DNA from: Sulfitobacter indolifex
Lineage (GTDB): Bacteria; Pseudomonadota; Alphaproteobacteria; Rhodobacterales; Rhodobacteraceae
Assembly: GCF_022788655.1 (NCBI RefSeq)
Contig: NZ_CP084951.1
Coordinates: 2,604,001-2,668,000, forward strand
Direction of reading: 5' to 3'
Length of the DNA stretch: 64,000 nt
This document shows positions 36,176-46,634 of the stretch, one piece after another. The notes beneath the pieces are model-generated. The model had not been told where the DNA came from and did no database searches. It saw nothing but the letters and a program-made list of their open reading frames with translations. Position 1 is the stretch's first letter. Each line of letters begins with the position of its first letter. A program made the position numbers and the translations under genes.

Positions 36176-37673
36176 ACGTCAGTTGATCGGCGAAGGCCGT
36201 CAGGAGACGATGCTTGAGGATCTTGCCCGTGGGCGCTGCGGGCAAGTCCGTCGCGATGATGATCTGCGCGGGGCGCTTGTAGCCGGTCAGCCGTTCTTTG
36301 ACAAAGCTGCGCAACTCTTCAACCGTCACGTCGTCGCCGGGGGCTACCTGCACAAAGGCCAGCACTTCCTCATCCCCGTCCCGCTGCCGTCCGACCACCG
36401 CCGATTGCACCACACGCGGGTGATCATTCAGCGCGGCCTCGACTTCGGGCGGATAGACGTTAAAGCCGCCGTGGATGATCAGCTCTTTGCTGCGCCCTAG
36501 AATATGCAGCCGCCCATCCTCATCAAGCTTGCCCAGATCGCCGGTGTGCAGCCACCCTTCGGCGTCGATCGTTTTGTCGGTCTCTGTCGGGTTGCGGTAG
36601 TAGCCCTTCATCACATGCGGGCCGCGCACCAGCACCTCACCTTCGCCCGCGCCATTGCCGCCGGGGGCTTGGTCGTCGATCTTGCATTCGGTGCCGGGTG
36701 TGACCGGCCCGACAGAGGTGTCGGGCGAACCGAGCGCGTTGCTGGTCGCCGACGCGCCGGAACAGGTTTCGGTCATGCCAAAGCCGTTTTGCAGGGGCAG
36801 TTCATAGAATCCTTCCGCTTTGCGCTTCCACGCAGGATCCAGCGGCGCACCTCCCGAAGAAACATAGCGCAAGGTCGGGCTCGCAAGCTTCGCCATGCCG
36901 CCTTCGCGGGAATACTGCATTACCAGCGCATGCATCTGCGGCACCGCCGGCAGGATCGTGACATCTTCGTGGGTCGCGGCATGAAGCTTGGCTGCGGAGA
37001 AACGCGACTCCTGCCGCACTTTCGCACCCGCGCTCACTGCCGCCATCAACACAGAAACCAGCCCGAAAACATGGGTCATCGGCAAGACGCCGTAGACCAC
37101 ATCGCCCGGCACCATGTGCCGCAGGTCCGCCGAGGCCCGCGCGCCGAAGCGCAGGTTCTGATGGGTCAGCATCACGCCCTTGGGGTCGCCCGTGGTGCCG
37201 GTGGTATAGAGCAGTACAGCCACGTCATGCAGATCAGCGTCCGGGCTGCTGGGCAGCGGCGTGGCAAGGTGCAAGCTGCCAAAAGCGCCGGAGACCTCAC
37301 GCGCGTTCAGCCGCGCCGCATGAGCCGCCGCGTCGGGGGAGACATCACAGGTCAGCAGCACCGCTGCGGGGGTGGCATGGTCGATGATGCGGGTGACTTC
37401 GGCTTCGGTCTGCCGGGCGTTCACGGGGATCGCCACCGCGTCCAACTCCCAACAGGCATAGAGCGAGGCAACCGCCGCGACACAGTTTTCCACCATCAAA
37501 AGCACGCGGTCGCCCGCCTGCACACCCGCGCTGCGCAGCTCAGCGGCCAAAGCCACCCGCGCGCGGTCCAGATCGGCGTAGTTCCAATCGGCACCGCTGG
37601 CGTCACTCAGCGCAGGCGCGTCTGGGCGGGTCGCCAATTGCTCCGCTAGAAAATCCTGTACCCTGGCGTTCAT
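36174..37673 (-). CDS. Acyl-CoA ligase (AMP-forming)
   Basis: 499 aa adenylate-forming enzyme that activates a carboxylic acid with ATP and CoA. The P-loop is YTTGTTGDPKGV, the A5 region is NGFGMTETCSG, the hinge is HTGDLGKLDEDGRLHILGRSK, and the C-terminal catalytic lysine is in PTGKILKH. Last gene of the long beta-oxidation operon, 54 bases after the enoyl-CoA hydratase gene. By analogy to pimA it would activate a dicarboxylate or ring-derived acid brought in by the TRAP system. Exact substrate not deducible. Confidence 0.9.
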   Translation of the reverse strand: MNARVQDFLAEQLATRPDAPALSDASGADWNYADLDRARVALAAELRSAGVQAGDRVLLMVENCVAAVASLYACWELDAVAIPVNARQTEAEVTRIIDHATPAAVLLTCDVSPDAAAHAARLNAREVSGAFGSLHLATPLPSSPDADLHDVAVLLYTTGTTGDPKGVMLTHQNLRFGARASADLRHMVPGDVVYGVLPMTHVFGLVSVLMAAVSAGAKVRQESRFSAAKLHAATHEDVTILPAVPQMHALVMQYSREGGMAKLASPTLRYVSSGGAPLDPAWKRKAEGFYELPLQNGFGMTETCSGASATSNALGSPDTSVGPVTPGTECKIDDQAPGGNGAGEGEVLVRGPHVMKGYYRNPTETDKTIDAEGWLHTGDLGKLDEDGRLHILGRSKELIIHGGFNVYPPEVEAALNDHPRVVQSAVVGRQRDGDEEVLAFVQVAPGDDVTVEELRSFVKERLTGYKRPAQIIIATDLPAAPTGKILKHRLLTAFADQLT

Positions 37674-37727
37674 GGGTGTCTCCTCCTGCCTAAAAGCGCT
37701 ACCCCTCCCCGGGTGGCGCTGCCCGGT

Positions 37728-38495
37728 CTAAAACCGGGGCTTACGTTTTTCCAAAAAGGCCGCGATCCCTTCGGCGGCCTCATCTCCGCCAGCAGCACGC
37801 GCCATAGCGTCGCGTTCGGCGTCAAGCTGATCGGCCTCGTTGGTTTCATAGGCTTGCGCCACCAACTGCCGGATCACACCCTGCGCCGCACGCGGGCCAG
37901 CGGCCAACGTATCGGCCAGCATCATCGCTTCGTCCAAGGCTTTGCCATTGGCGCAGATGCGGTTCACCGCGCCCAGTTCAGCAAAGCGCATGGCCATGAC
38001 GGGGCGGCCCAAAAGGCACATCTCTGCCGCTAGCGGGCGCGGCAAAAGCCGGGCGAGCGACGCGGTAAGCCCCGCATCCGGCACCAAGCCAGCTTTGACA
38101 TAGGCGGCGGTAAACTGCGCCTCTTCGCAGGCCACGATCATATCGCAAGCCAGCGCCAACGAGAGCCCCGCCCCGGCAGCGCCCCCTTCAATGGCCGCGA
38201 TGATGGGCACCGGGCAGGCGCGCATGGCGCGGACCAGATCATGTAGCGCATCGACCCGTTCGCGGCGCACCTCCTCGGTGAGCTTGCGCCGCTCGATCAG
38301 CACGTTGAGGTCGCCCCCCGCGCAAAAGAACCGCCCCTCAGACGTCAGGATCACCGCACGAATGCGCGGCTCCTCGGCAAGGGTCATGGCTTCGGCGATT
38401 GCCTCGTAAAGCGCAGGCGTCAGCGCGCCGCGTTTCTCGGCGTTGCCGTTCCAGACGATCAGCCGGTCGCCCCGGTCTTCGATCCGCGCACTCAT
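37728..38495 (-). CDS. Enoyl-CoA hydratase/isomerase family protein
   Basis: 255 aa crotonase-fold enzyme. The oxyanion-hole segments are FFCAGGDLNVL and EGGAAGAGLSLALACD. The first catalytic glutamate position of true hydratases reads Ala/Gly here; the C-terminal FLEKRKPRF is close to the group labelled oxepin-CoA hydrolase, alternative type. So isomerase or hydrolase activity is as likely as hydration. Overlaps the thioesterase stop by 4 bases (ATGA), within the beta-oxidation operon. Confidence 0.85.
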   Translation of the reverse strand: MSARIEDRGDRLIVWNGNAEKRGALTPALYEAIAEAMTLAEEPRIRAVILTSEGRFFCAGGDLNVLIERRKLTEEVRRERVDALHDLVRAMRACPVPIIAAIEGGAAGAGLSLALACDMIVACEEAQFTAAYVKAGLVPDAGLTASLARLLPRPLAAEMCLLGRPVMAMRFAELGAVNRICANGKALDEAMMLADTLAAGPRAAQGVIRQLVAQAYETNEADQLDAERDAMARAAGGDEAAEGIAAFLEKRKPRF

Positions 38496-38899
38496 GTTTT
38501 CGCCCTTTTGAAAACGCCCGTGGCCCGCGACAGCAGCTTGCCTTCGGCGTCGTGCAACTGCGCCTCGGCATAGAGGATTTTATACCCCCCACCTGTCACG
38601 CGCCCTGTCGCGACAACCTGCCCATCGCGCACCGCCAAAATGTAATCGGTGGTCAGCGACAGGGTCAGCATTGGCACGAAGGGCCCGCTCATCGCGCAGT
38701 GCCGCGCGCAGGCAAAGCCTGTGGCCACATCCAAGAGCAGCGTATGCAAACCACCGTGCAGCACACCTGAGACGTTCAGGTGCTGCGGACCAAGGTCGAG
38801 GGTTACGCGGGTGCTGCCATCGGGGTTCGACAGATCGGGATGAAACCCGATGAGCTGCTGAACCCCGCTGGTCGGTGCCTCATGCGGCGGATAGTGCAA
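38492..38899 (-). CDS. PaaI-family hotdog thioesterase
   Basis: 135 aa. The hotdog fold is seen in HLNVSGVLHGGLHTLLLDVATGFA and LTLSLTTDYILAV; the HGG motif is that of PaaI/YbgC-type acyl-CoA thioesterases. The frame is open further upstream, but that part lies in the acyl-CoA dehydrogenase gene. The first reasonable start is TTG at 38899, with GGAG 7 bases before it. This gives an ordinary family length and a 20-base overlap with the previous gene. Likely role: releasing CoA from dead-end acyl-CoA intermediates. Confidence 0.8.
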   Translation of the reverse strand: MHYPPHEAPTSGVQQLIGFHPDLSNPDGSTRVTLDLGPQHLNVSGVLHGGLHTLLLDVATGFACARHCAMSGPFVPMLTLSLTTDYILAVRDGQVVATGRVTGGGYKILYAEAQLHDAEGKLLSRATGVFKRAKT

Positions 38900-40013
38900 T
38901 GAACCGCTCCAAATGATGATCAACGTCGCCAAAGCGGTGGTCCGCCATGGTGATGCGTTTGGCGATATGGGCCAGCTCATATTCCTGCGTCATGGCAATC
39001 CCGCCATGCATCTGGATCGTGTCCTCGGAGACCAGGCGGCCTACGCGACCCATCAGGTTCTTGGCGGCAGAGACATGGCGCTCGCGGCTGGCGCGGTCGT
39101 CGGCCAGATGCCCTGCGGCGTTGATGACGGCAGAGCGGGCCTGTTCGAGGTCGATGAGCAGGTCCGACATGCGGTGCGCCAAGGCTTGGAAGCTGCCGAT
39201 GGGGCGGCCAAACTGCTTGCGCGTTCCAAGGTACTCGCGGGTCAGCGTGCAGGCGGTTTCCATGGCACCGAGCGTCTCCGCGCAGAGCGCGGTGGTCGCG
39301 ACTGCGGTGCGGGCTTCAATGGCGTCGAAAGCCTTGCCCGCGGCACCCAGACGGGCACTTTCGGGCAGGGTCACATCGTCCAGCGTCACTTCGGCGGCAC
39401 GGCCCCCGGCCAACAGCGCGTAGCCCGTGACGGTCAGCCCTTTGGCGTCGGCGGGCACGAGGAACAGAGAGATGCCTGCCTCGTCACCGGCCTCCCCGCT
39501 TTCGCGGGCAGAGACGACGATCATGTCGGCAGCCTCAGCATTCGCCACCACGGCCTTGCGGCCATTCAGCACGATGTCGCTGCCATTCTGCGCGGCGGTG
39601 GTGGTGACGCGATTGAGGTCATAACGGCTGCCCGGCTCGCCATGCGCAAAAGCCAGTTGCAACGCGCCGCCGATCAGCGCTTCGACATGCTCTTGCTGCG
39701 TCTCATTGCCGAGGTCAGCGATCAAACCGCCCGCCAGCACAGCGGAATCGAGCAGCGGCTCGACCACGCCAGCGCGGCCCAGTTCTTCGAACACGGTGGT
39801 CACGTCAAAGCCAGCGCCGCCAAAGCCGCCCTGCTCTTCGGTGAAGAGCGCGCCGATCACGCCCAGTTCGGCCAAGCCGTTCCAGATGTCAGCAGAGAAG
39901 CCTGCATCGCTTTCCAAGATGCCATTGCGCGTGGCGGTATCGTATTTGTCGCGCAGGAAACGGCGCAGGCTGTCTTGCAGCATCTGGCGTTCTTCGGTCA
40001 GGTCGAAGTTCAT
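38880..40013 (-). CDS. Acyl-CoA dehydrogenase, PimD-like small subunit
   Basis: 377 aa flavoprotein. It opens MNFDLTEERQMLQDSLRRFL and ends with the acyl-CoA dehydrogenase C-terminal helices (QMHGGIAMTQEYELAHIAKR). It resembles the pimeloyl-CoA dehydrogenase small subunit and lies immediately after a second, different acyl-CoA dehydrogenase, overlapping by 4 bases. The pair probably forms a heteromer, as in dicarboxylate and steroid side-chain oxidation. Electrons would pass to ETF, which is not encoded here. Confidence 0.88.
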   Translation of the reverse strand: MNFDLTEERQMLQDSLRRFLRDKYDTATRNGILESDAGFSADIWNGLAELGVIGALFTEEQGGFGGAGFDVTTVFEELGRAGVVEPLLDSAVLAGGLIADLGNETQQEHVEALIGGALQLAFAHGEPGSRYDLNRVTTTAAQNGSDIVLNGRKAVVANAEAADMIVVSARESGEAGDEAGISLFLVPADAKGLTVTGYALLAGGRAAEVTLDDVTLPESARLGAAGKAFDAIEARTAVATTALCAETLGAMETACTLTREYLGTRKQFGRPIGSFQALAHRMSDLLIDLEQARSAVINAAGHLADDRASRERHVSAAKNLMGRVGRLVSEDTIQMHGGIAMTQEYELAHIAKRITMADHRFGDVDHHLERFIALSAA

Positions 40014-41209
40014 TTTGCACCTCCCAGCATGGTCTTGGCAATGATCTGTCGCTGGATCTCATTCGAGCCGCCAAAGATCGACAGTTTGCGGTTGTTGAAA
40101 TACTGCGCGGCCACTGGCCCCGCTTCATTCGGGTCAGGCAGCGCGTCGTTGCTGCCCGCGACCGCTTCCGAGGCGAAGGGCATCGCATAGACACCCGCCG
40201 CACGGCGCGCGAGGTCATTGATCTCTTGCCGGATGATTGTGCCCTTGACCTTGAGCATGGAGCTTTCCACCCCCGGTGCCTGCCCTGCGGCGGCCTTGGA
40301 GATGATGCGCAAATTGGTTGTCGCCATCGCCATCAGGTCGATCTCGGCCTGAGCAACGCGTGCGGCGAAATGCGGGTTCTCGATCAGCGGGCGGCCCCCA
40401 GCCATTTCGGATTTGGCGATGCGTTTAACCGCCGAAAGACCAGCCTGAGAGAACCCAACACCCGCGATGTTGGTGCGCTCATGGGTCAGCAGGTACTTGG
40501 CGTAGGTCCAGCCCTTGTTCTCTTCGCCAACAAGGTTCTCGGCAGGCACCTTCACATCGTCAAAGAACACCTCGTTCACCTCAGCGCCGCCATCCAAAAG
40601 GATGATCGGGCGCACGGTGATGCCGGGGGTGTCCATGTCGATCAAGAGGAAGGAAATCCCTTCCTGCTGCTTCACGTCCTTGTCGGTGCGCACGAGGCAG
40701 AAGATCATGTTGGCGTGCTGGCCGAGGGTGGTCCACGTCTTCTGACCATTGACGATGTAGTGGTCGCCGTCCTTGACCGCCGCGCATTTCAGCGAGGCGA
40801 GGTCCGACCCGGCGCCCGGCTCGGAATAGCCCTGACACCACCAGTCTTCGCCCGACAGAATGCGCGGCAGCCAGTAGTCCTGCTGCTCTTTCGAGCCGAA
40901 TTTTTGCAGCACCGGCGCCAGCATCGACAGGCCAAAAGGCACGATGCGCGGCGCGTGATGGGCGGCGGCCTCTTCTTCGAAGATATGGCGCTGCACGGCG
41001 TTCCACGCGGCCCCGCCGAACTCCTTGGGCCAGTTCGTTGCCAGCCAGCTCTGATCGTTCAGGATCGCGTGCCAGCGCTCGTGGCCTTCCTTGCCCAGTT
41101 CTTCGCCGCGCTTGACCTTGTCAGACAGGTCTTTGGGCAGTTTCTCGGCCAGAAAGGCCCGCACGTCTTCGCGAAAGGCGCGTTCTTCGTCAGAATAGCT
41201 CAGGTCCAT
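40010..41209 (-). CDS. Acyl-CoA dehydrogenase, PimC-like large subunit
   Basis: 399 aa flavoprotein. WWCQGYSEPGAGSDLASL is the FAD/substrate signature and LSIFGGSNEIQRQIIAKTML the C-terminal signature. Overall sequence pattern is that of pimeloyl-CoA dehydrogenase large subunits. ATG 41209 follows AGGGGG; the 9 extra codons upstream overlap the thiolase stop. Forms a tandem pair with the next gene. Predicted to introduce the alpha,beta double bond in a dicarboxyl- or ring-derived acyl-CoA. Confidence 0.9.
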   Translation of the reverse strand: MDLSYSDEERAFREDVRAFLAEKLPKDLSDKVKRGEELGKEGHERWHAILNDQSWLATNWPKEFGGAAWNAVQRHIFEEEAAAHHAPRIVPFGLSMLAPVLQKFGSKEQQDYWLPRILSGEDWWCQGYSEPGAGSDLASLKCAAVKDGDHYIVNGQKTWTTLGQHANMIFCLVRTDKDVKQQEGISFLLIDMDTPGITVRPIILLDGGAEVNEVFFDDVKVPAENLVGEENKGWTYAKYLLTHERTNIAGVGFSQAGLSAVKRIAKSEMAGGRPLIENPHFAARVAQAEIDLMAMATTNLRIISKAAAGQAPGVESSMLKVKGTIIRQEINDLARRAAGVYAMPFASEAVAGSNDALPDPNEAGPVAAQYFNNRKLSIFGGSNEIQRQIIAKTMLGGAK

Positions 41210-41222
41210 GTCGGCCCCCTTT

Positions 41223-42398
41223 TCAGTAGATTTCAAAGAGGCCAGCCGCCCCCATGCCGCCGCCGATACACATCGTCACGACACCCAGCTTTGCGCCCCG
41301 GCGGTTGCCTTCGCGCAGGAGGTGGCCCGTCATCCGCGCGCCGGTCATGCCGAAGGGGTGACCGATGGCGATGGAGCCGCCGTTGACGTTGCATTTGTCG
41401 GGGTCGATCCCCAGCTTGTCGCGACAGTAAAGCGCTTGGCTGGCGAAAGCTTCGTTCAATTCCCACAGGTCGATGTCATTGACGGTCAGGCCATGGCGCT
41501 CCAGCAGACGCGGCACGGCAAAGACCGGGCCGATGCCCATCTCGTCCGGCTCGCAACCTGCGACGGCGAAGCCTTTGAACGCGCCCATGGCTTGCAGACC
41601 TTTCTGCTCAGCCTCTTTGCTGTCCATCAAGACCAATGCGGCGGCCCCATCAGAAAGCTGGCTGGCGTTGCCTGCGGTGATGAAAGCACCATCGCCGCGC
41701 ACGGGCGTCAGGCCTGCGAGACCTTCCAGCGTGGTTGTGGGGCGGTTGCATTCGTCGCGGTCCACGGTGACTTCGCGGGTGGAAATCTCTTTGGTTTCCT
41801 TGTCCTGCACGCCCATTGTGGTTTGCATCGGCGCGATCTCATCGTCGAAGAGGCCGGCTTCCTGCGCGGCGGCGATCAGCTGTTGGCTGCGCAACCCGTA
41901 AGCGTCTTGGTCCTCTCGGGAGATGCCATAGCGTTTCGCCACGATGTCGGCGGTGTCGATCATCGCCATATAGACGTCGGGCTTATGCTCCATCAGCCAC
42001 GCCTCTTTCACCGATTTGGCGTCGGGCTGCACCATCGAGATGCTTTCGACCCCGCCTGCAACCATCGGGCCTGCGCCCTCTTGGCAGATGGCGTTGGCGG
42101 CCATGGCGACGGTTTGCAGGCCGGACGAACAGAAGCGGTTCACGGTCACACCAGACGCGGTGACCGGCAGGCCCGCACGCAGGGCGATCTGCCGCGCGAT
42201 GTTCGAGCCCGTAGCCCCTTCGGGGTAGCCACAGCCGATCATCACATCTTCGATGGCCGACGGATCGACGCCCGAGCGTTTGACCGCTTCGGCAACGACA
42301 TGGCCGCCCATGGTGGCGCCGTGGGTCATGTTGAATGACCCGCGGAAGGATTTGGCCAGCCCGGTGCGGACGGCAGAGACGATGACAGCCTGTTTCAT
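41223..42398 (-). CDS. Acetyl-CoA acyltransferase (thiolase)
   Basis: 391 aa thiolase. The nucleophilic cysteine is in [16 protein letters not shown] (near residue 89), [13 protein letters not shown] is the middle signature, and the second cysteine is in [16 protein letters not shown] near the end, with the catalytic histidine in [11 protein letters not shown]. Cleaves a 3-oxoacyl-CoA with CoA. The start overlaps the stop of the FadJ-type gene by 4 bases. Functions with the multifunctional enzyme upstream; equivalent to pimB in content. Confidence 0.93.
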   Translation of the reverse strand: MKQAVIVSAVRTGLAKSFRGSFNMTHGATMGGHVVAEAVKRSGVDPSAIEDVMIGCGYPEGATGSNIARQIALRAGLPVTASGVTVNRFCSSGLQTVAMAANAICQEGAGPMVAGGVESISMVQPDAKSVKEAWLMEHKPDVYMAMIDTADIVAKRYGISREDQDAYGLRSQQLIAAAQEAGLFDDEIAPMQTTMGVQDKETKEISTREVTVDRDECNRPTTTLEGLAGLTPVRGDGAFITAGNASQLSDGAAALVLMDSKEAEQKGLQAMGAFKGFAVAGCEPDEMGIGPVFAVPRLLERHGLTVNDIDLWELNEAFASQALYCRDKLGIDPDKCNVNGGSIAIGHPFGMTGARMTGHLLREGNRRGAKLGVVTMCIGGGMGAAGLFEIY

Positions 42399-44491
42399 TT
42401 GGCAGCTTCCTTGTTCAGATCATCAAATGTGCGGTTGGTCTTGACCAAATCGACCAGCAGCGGCGCTGGTTTCCAGAACCACGGGTCTTTCTCGGCAAAG
42501 CCTTCGATCGCGGCGAGGACATTGGGCAGGCCCTGAATGTCGGCCCATTTCATCGGGCCGCCCCAGTAGCGCGGGAAACCGTAGCCAAAGAGCAGCGTCA
42601 TATCGATGTCGAGCGGGCGTTTGGCGATGCCCTCTTCGAGCACCTTGGCGGCCTCGTTGACCATAGCGGACATGTAGCGGCGCACGATCTCTGCATCGGT
42701 AAATTCACGCGGGGTGATGCCGCGCTCTTTCTGCTCTTCTTCGATCAGGCGGGTGATTTCAGGGTTCGGCGTGCCGCCGCGTTTGCCTTTTTCGTAGATG
42801 TAATAGCCTTGGCCGGTCTTCTGGCCAAAGTGTCCCTGCTCACACAGACGGTCGATATAGGTCGGCACCCGCTCTTCGGGGTGGCGCGTGGCGGCCTTGC
42901 GCTTGCGCGTGGCCCAGCCGATGTCGAGCCCGGCAAGGTCGGCCACCGCGAAGGGACCCATGGCAAAGCCGAATTTCTCAAGCGCCGCGTCGATCTTATA
43001 GGGGCTGGCGCCGTCGAGCACCATGTGGTCCGCGGCCGTGCGGTATGTGGCGAGGATGCGGTTGCCGATGAAGCCGTCGCAGACGCCCGCGCGGACGCTG
43101 ATCTTGCCCAGAGCCTTGCCGAGCGCAAAGCCGGTGGCGACAACATCTGGTGCGGTTTTGTCGGCGACGACGACTTCAAGCAGTTTCATCACATGGGCAG
43201 GTGAGAAGAAGTGCAGCCCGATCACATCCGCGGGGCGCGAGGTGCTGTCGGCGATTTCGTCAACGTCCAGATAGGAGGTGTTAGAGGCCAGCACGCAGCC
43301 CGGTTTGCAGACGGCGTCAAGCTTGCCGAAGACCTGCTTTTTGACGTCCATGTCCTCGAACACGGCTTCGACAACGAGATCGACGTCCGACAGGCTGGCG
43401 TAATCGGTGGAAACTGTCAGCGCCTCGCCGGTCAGCGTGTCAAACTTGGCTTGGTCAATCTTGCCGCGCTTCAGCGCGCCTTGCAGATTGCCCGAAATGC
43501 GGTCGTGCGCGGCCTTAGCGGCCTCGTCCTTCATCTCAATCAGCACAACGTTGAAGCCCGACAGCAGCGCCGCCGTGGCGATCCCCGCACCCATCGTCCC
43601 GCCGCCGATTACGCCGATGGCTTTCAGCGTACGCGGCTCGACGCCTTTGAGTTCGGGCAGATTGCTAACGGCACGCTCAGAGAAGAACGCGTGGATCATG
43701 CCTTGGCGCTGGTCGGTGTTCATCAGTTCCGAGAAGATGCGGCGCTCGGCTTTCATGCCCTCTTCGAAGGGTTTTTCTACGCCAGCCTGCACGGCACGCA
43801 CGGCCTCGGCAGGGGAAATTTGGCCGCGGCCTTTTTTCAGCGTCGCCTCATAGGCAGCGTCCCAGTCGATGGGCGCAGGCGCAGGCATGTCGCAGATCGG
43901 GCGGCGCTCGGCACCGCTGTCGAGCAACTCGCGCACATAGGCCAGACCGACTTCTTGCGGATCGCCCTCTTCCACACGGTCGACGATGCCCATCTCAAGC
44001 GCCTGCGGTGCCTTGATGTGGCGGCCCGTTGTGATGGCATCCAGCGCGGGCTCAACGCCGATGAGACGCGGCAAACGCTGGGTGCCGCCTGCACCGGGGA
44101 TCAGGCCAAGGTGCACTTCGGGCAGGCCCACGCGGGCCGTTGGCTGAGCGATGCGGTAATGCGCCGAGAGTGCGACTTCGAGACCGCCGCCGAGGCTGAC
44201 GCCATGCATGGAGGCGACGACCAGAAGCGGCGAGGCTTCGATGCGGTTGCAGAGGTTCGGCAGATGCGGCTCCATCGGGGGCTTGCCGAATTCGGTGATG
44301 TCAGCGCCCGCGATAAAGGCACGGCCCTCGCCCACGATCATCACGGCGCGCACGCCCTCTTCGGCCTCGGCGCGGTCCATTCCCTCGGCTAGACCTTGCC
44401 GCACGGCTTGGCTCAGCGCGTTGACGGGCGGGTTTTCGATGCGCAGCACGACGATGTCGTCATGGCGGGAATAGGCAATCTTGTCGGTCAT
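42395..44491 (-). CDS. Multifunctional 3-hydroxyacyl-CoA dehydrogenase/enoyl-CoA hydratase (FadJ/PimF type)
   Basis: 698 aa. Residues ~1-190 are an enoyl-CoA hydratase domain with oxyanion motif [15 protein letters not shown] and the catalytic glutamates in [21 protein letters not shown]. From ~290 follows an NAD-binding domain ([18 protein letters not shown]), then the two dehydrogenase C-terminal domains with the catalytic His in [13 protein letters not shown]. It catalyses two successive beta-oxidation steps. It starts 17 bases after the IclR gene and overlaps thiolase by 4 bases. Confidence 0.93.
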   Translation of the reverse strand: MTDKIAYSRHDDIVVLRIENPPVNALSQAVRQGLAEGMDRAEAEEGVRAVMIVGEGRAFIAGADITEFGKPPMEPHLPNLCNRIEASPLLVVASMHGVSLGGGLEVALSAHYRIAQPTARVGLPEVHLGLIPGAGGTQRLPRLIGVEPALDAITTGRHIKAPQALEMGIVDRVEEGDPQEVGLAYVRELLDSGAERRPICDMPAPAPIDWDAAYEATLKKGRGQISPAEAVRAVQAGVEKPFEEGMKAERRIFSELMNTDQRQGMIHAFFSERAVSNLPELKGVEPRTLKAIGVIGGGTMGAGIATAALLSGFNVVLIEMKDEAAKAAHDRISGNLQGALKRGKIDQAKFDTLTGEALTVSTDYASLSDVDLVVEAVFEDMDVKKQVFGKLDAVCKPGCVLASNTSYLDVDEIADSTSRPADVIGLHFFSPAHVMKLLEVVVADKTAPDVVATGFALGKALGKISVRAGVCDGFIGNRILATYRTAADHMVLDGASPYKIDAALEKFGFAMGPFAVADLAGLDIGWATRKRKAATRHPEERVPTYIDRLCEQGHFGQKTGQGYYIYEKGKRGGTPNPEITRLIEEEQKERGITPREFTDAEIVRRYMSAMVNEAAKVLEEGIAKRPLDIDMTLLFGYGFPRYWGGPMKWADIQGLPNVLAAIEGFAEKDPWFWKPAPLLVDLVKTNRTFDDLNKEAAK

Positions 44492-44508
44492 TTTAGTAAC
44501 TCCTTGTT

Positions 44509-45297
44509 CTATCCGCGCCGGGACAGGGCCGGTGCCCGTCCGGTGCGTTGTTCGATGCCGCTGACCACGTCACGCAGCGCTGGCCCCACTTGTGACAGAA
44601 TGCGGCTGTCGGGCAAGTCGCCCGGCAAAGCGCCGCAGGTAAAGGCCACAGGTTCGCCGAATTCCCCTGCGTAATAGGGCACGCTCACGGCGTTGATGCT
44701 GCGGGCATAGCGGGTTTCAGGCGGGGCGAGGACAAAGCCCTGCGCCAGCAGTTGTTCATAGCCATCGCGGCGGAAATCGCGCAGTTGGTCGTCGGGGTCG
44801 AGCGCGCCGAAACGGTCTTCGTCAAGGCTGGCCAATGTGGCAAGGCCCGAGGACGAGCCATAGACGGGAATGCGGTGCCCCGGCTCTAGCCAGATGGTCG
44901 AGGCGGTATGCGGTCGCCATGTGCGCACCAGCATCATTCGGTCGCCGTCACGCACGGCGATGAGTGCCAGCGTGCGGGTCTCATCCGCCAACTGCTGCAT
45001 CGCGTCTGAGGCCATGTCGACGAAACTAACCGCGACCGAGGCGACCGAGCCGAGCGCAATCGCCGCAGGGCCAAGGCGAAACTTGTCGTTGCGCCCGCCG
45101 TGGGCCAGATAGCCCAATTCACACAGCGTATAGGTCAGCCGTGATACCGTGGGTTTCGGCAGCCCTGTCCGCTCGGCAATCTGCGCGTGGCTCAGCCCGC
45201 TGTCACTTGCGCGAAAGGCCCGCAGAATCCCGAGGCCCCGCGCCAGTGTGTTGGCGAACTTGCGGTCGGTGACAGTATCTGACGCCGTCTGAATCAT
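44509..45297 (-). CDS. IclR-family transcriptional regulator
   Basis: 262 aa. An N-terminal winged helix (LGILRAFRASDSGLSHAQIAERTGLPKPTVSRLTYTL, positions ~18-55) is followed by the IclR effector domain with RYARSINAVSVPYY in its C-terminal part. Members often respond to aromatic or short carboxylic acids. The gene lies inside the operon, between the TRAP permease and the beta-oxidation genes, and its start overlaps the DctM stop by 4 bases. It is thus co-transcribed with its likely targets. A palindrome near 48288 is a candidate site. Confidence 0.9.
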   Translation of the reverse strand: MIQTASDTVTDRKFANTLARGLGILRAFRASDSGLSHAQIAERTGLPKPTVSRLTYTLCELGYLAHGGRNDKFRLGPAAIALGSVASVAVSFVDMASDAMQQLADETRTLALIAVRDGDRMMLVRTWRPHTASTIWLEPGHRIPVYGSSSGLATLASLDEDRFGALDPDDQLRDFRRDGYEQLLAQGFVLAPPETRYARSINAVSVPYYAGEFGEPVAFTCGALPGDLPDSRILSQVGPALRDVVSGIEQRTGRAPALSRRG

Positions 45298-46634
45298 CGC
45301 GCGGCCATCGGGATCAGGAGCGAGATCATCGGGAAGGACATGATGAGGATCAGCACGATGAAGTCGACGCTAAGGAACCGCGTGATCCCGGCGAAGATCT
45401 TATCAATCGGTGCCTCGCGGCCCACCACATTGGCGATGACAAAGACATTCAAGCCGACAGGCGGTGTGATCAGCCCAATCTCCAGCAGTTTGATGACCAC
45501 CACGCCGAACCAGATCAGGTTGAGGTCATAGCTTTCCACCAGTGGGATCATCAGCGGCAGGGTCAGAACCATGATGCCGATAGGGTCAAGGAACATGCCC
45601 AGCAGCAGATAGATCAACGCGATACAGATCATCAGCACGACAAGCGACATCTGCGCATCCGACACGAAACCAACGATAGTGCCCGCTACGCCAGTCAGCG
45701 CCACAAAAGCCACGAAGATCTTAGCGGCGGCAGCGATGAGGAAGATCGCGGAAGTCTGTACGCAAGTCTCTTTGACCGCCTCCCATAGACCCGCCCAATC
45801 CAGCTTGCCCTGCACGAACCCAATCAGCGTGGCCGAGACGACGCAGACGGCGGCGGCTTCGGTTGCGGTGAAGATACCGCCGTAGATACCGCCGATGATC
45901 AGCACGAAAAGCAGGATCGCGGGCCAGCTGTCTAAGGCCGCGCGCCAGCGTTCCGCCACACTGTAGCGTTGGTCGGTCGAGGGTGCGATTGCCGGATCAC
46001 GCCAGACCCAGACGGCGATGACCAGCACAAAGCCCGCCAGCGTCAGTAAGCCCGGCAGGATACCTGCAAGGAACAGCGACGAGATCGAAGTCTCGGTAAA
46101 AATACCGTAGATGATGAACAGCACCGAGGGCGGGATCAGCGAGCCAAGCGTGCCGCCCGCTGCGACGCTGGCGGTGGCCAGTCGCGGGTCGTAGCCCATG
46201 CGCAGCATCTCAGGCGTGCAGATTTTCCCCATGGTCGAGGCGCAGGCAATGGAGGAGCCGGTGATCGCGGAGAAGCCACCGCAGCCCATGACGCTGGCCA
46301 TGGCAACGCCGCCCGGTAGGCGCGTCAGCCAGACCTTGGCCGCGTGGTAGATTTTCGTCGTGATATCAGCCCGATACGCGATGTGACCTAGCGCCACAAA
46401 AAGCGGGATCATCGACAGATCGTAAGAGTGAATGAGGTCGAAGGAGTTGGAGAACACCATCGAGGTGGTCGCCCGGATCGCACGTTCGGGCATGAAAGTG
46501 CCGGTGCGGAAGGCGAAGATAAAGAAGGTGGCGACTGTCGCGACGGCGGCCAGCGTAAAGGCGATTGGCACGCGCAGGGCAAGCAGGATCAGGACCGCAG
46601 CAAAGGCGATCATTCCGATGGTCGAGGCATCCAT
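45294..46634 (-). CDS. TRAP transporter large permease (DctM type)
   Basis: 446 aa very hydrophobic protein with about 12 membrane helices. GCGGFSAITGSSIACASTMG and ASVAAGGTLGSLIPPSVLFIIYG are the family's Na+-site and substrate motifs. Its ATG overlaps the TAA stop of the small permease gene by one base, so the two are coupled. With the small subunit and binding protein it makes a sodium-driven importer of carboxylates. Confidence 0.93.
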   Translation of the reverse strand: MDASTIGMIAFAAVLILLALRVPIAFTLAAVATVATFFIFAFRTGTFMPERAIRATTSMVFSNSFDLIHSYDLSMIPLFVALGHIAYRADITTKIYHAAKVWLTRLPGGVAMASVMGCGGFSAITGSSIACASTMGKICTPEMLRMGYDPRLATASVAAGGTLGSLIPPSVLFIIYGIFTETSISSLFLAGILPGLLTLAGFVLVIAVWVWRDPAIAPSTDQRYSVAERWRAALDSWPAILLFVLIIGGIYGGIFTATEAAAVCVVSATLIGFVQGKLDWAGLWEAVKETCVQTSAIFLIAAAAKIFVAFVALTGVAGTIVGFVSDAQMSLVVLMICIALIYLLLGMFLDPIGIMVLTLPLMIPLVESYDLNLIWFGVVVIKLLEIGLITPPVGLNVFVIANVVGREAPIDKIFAGITRFLSVDFIVLILIMSFPMISLLIPMAAR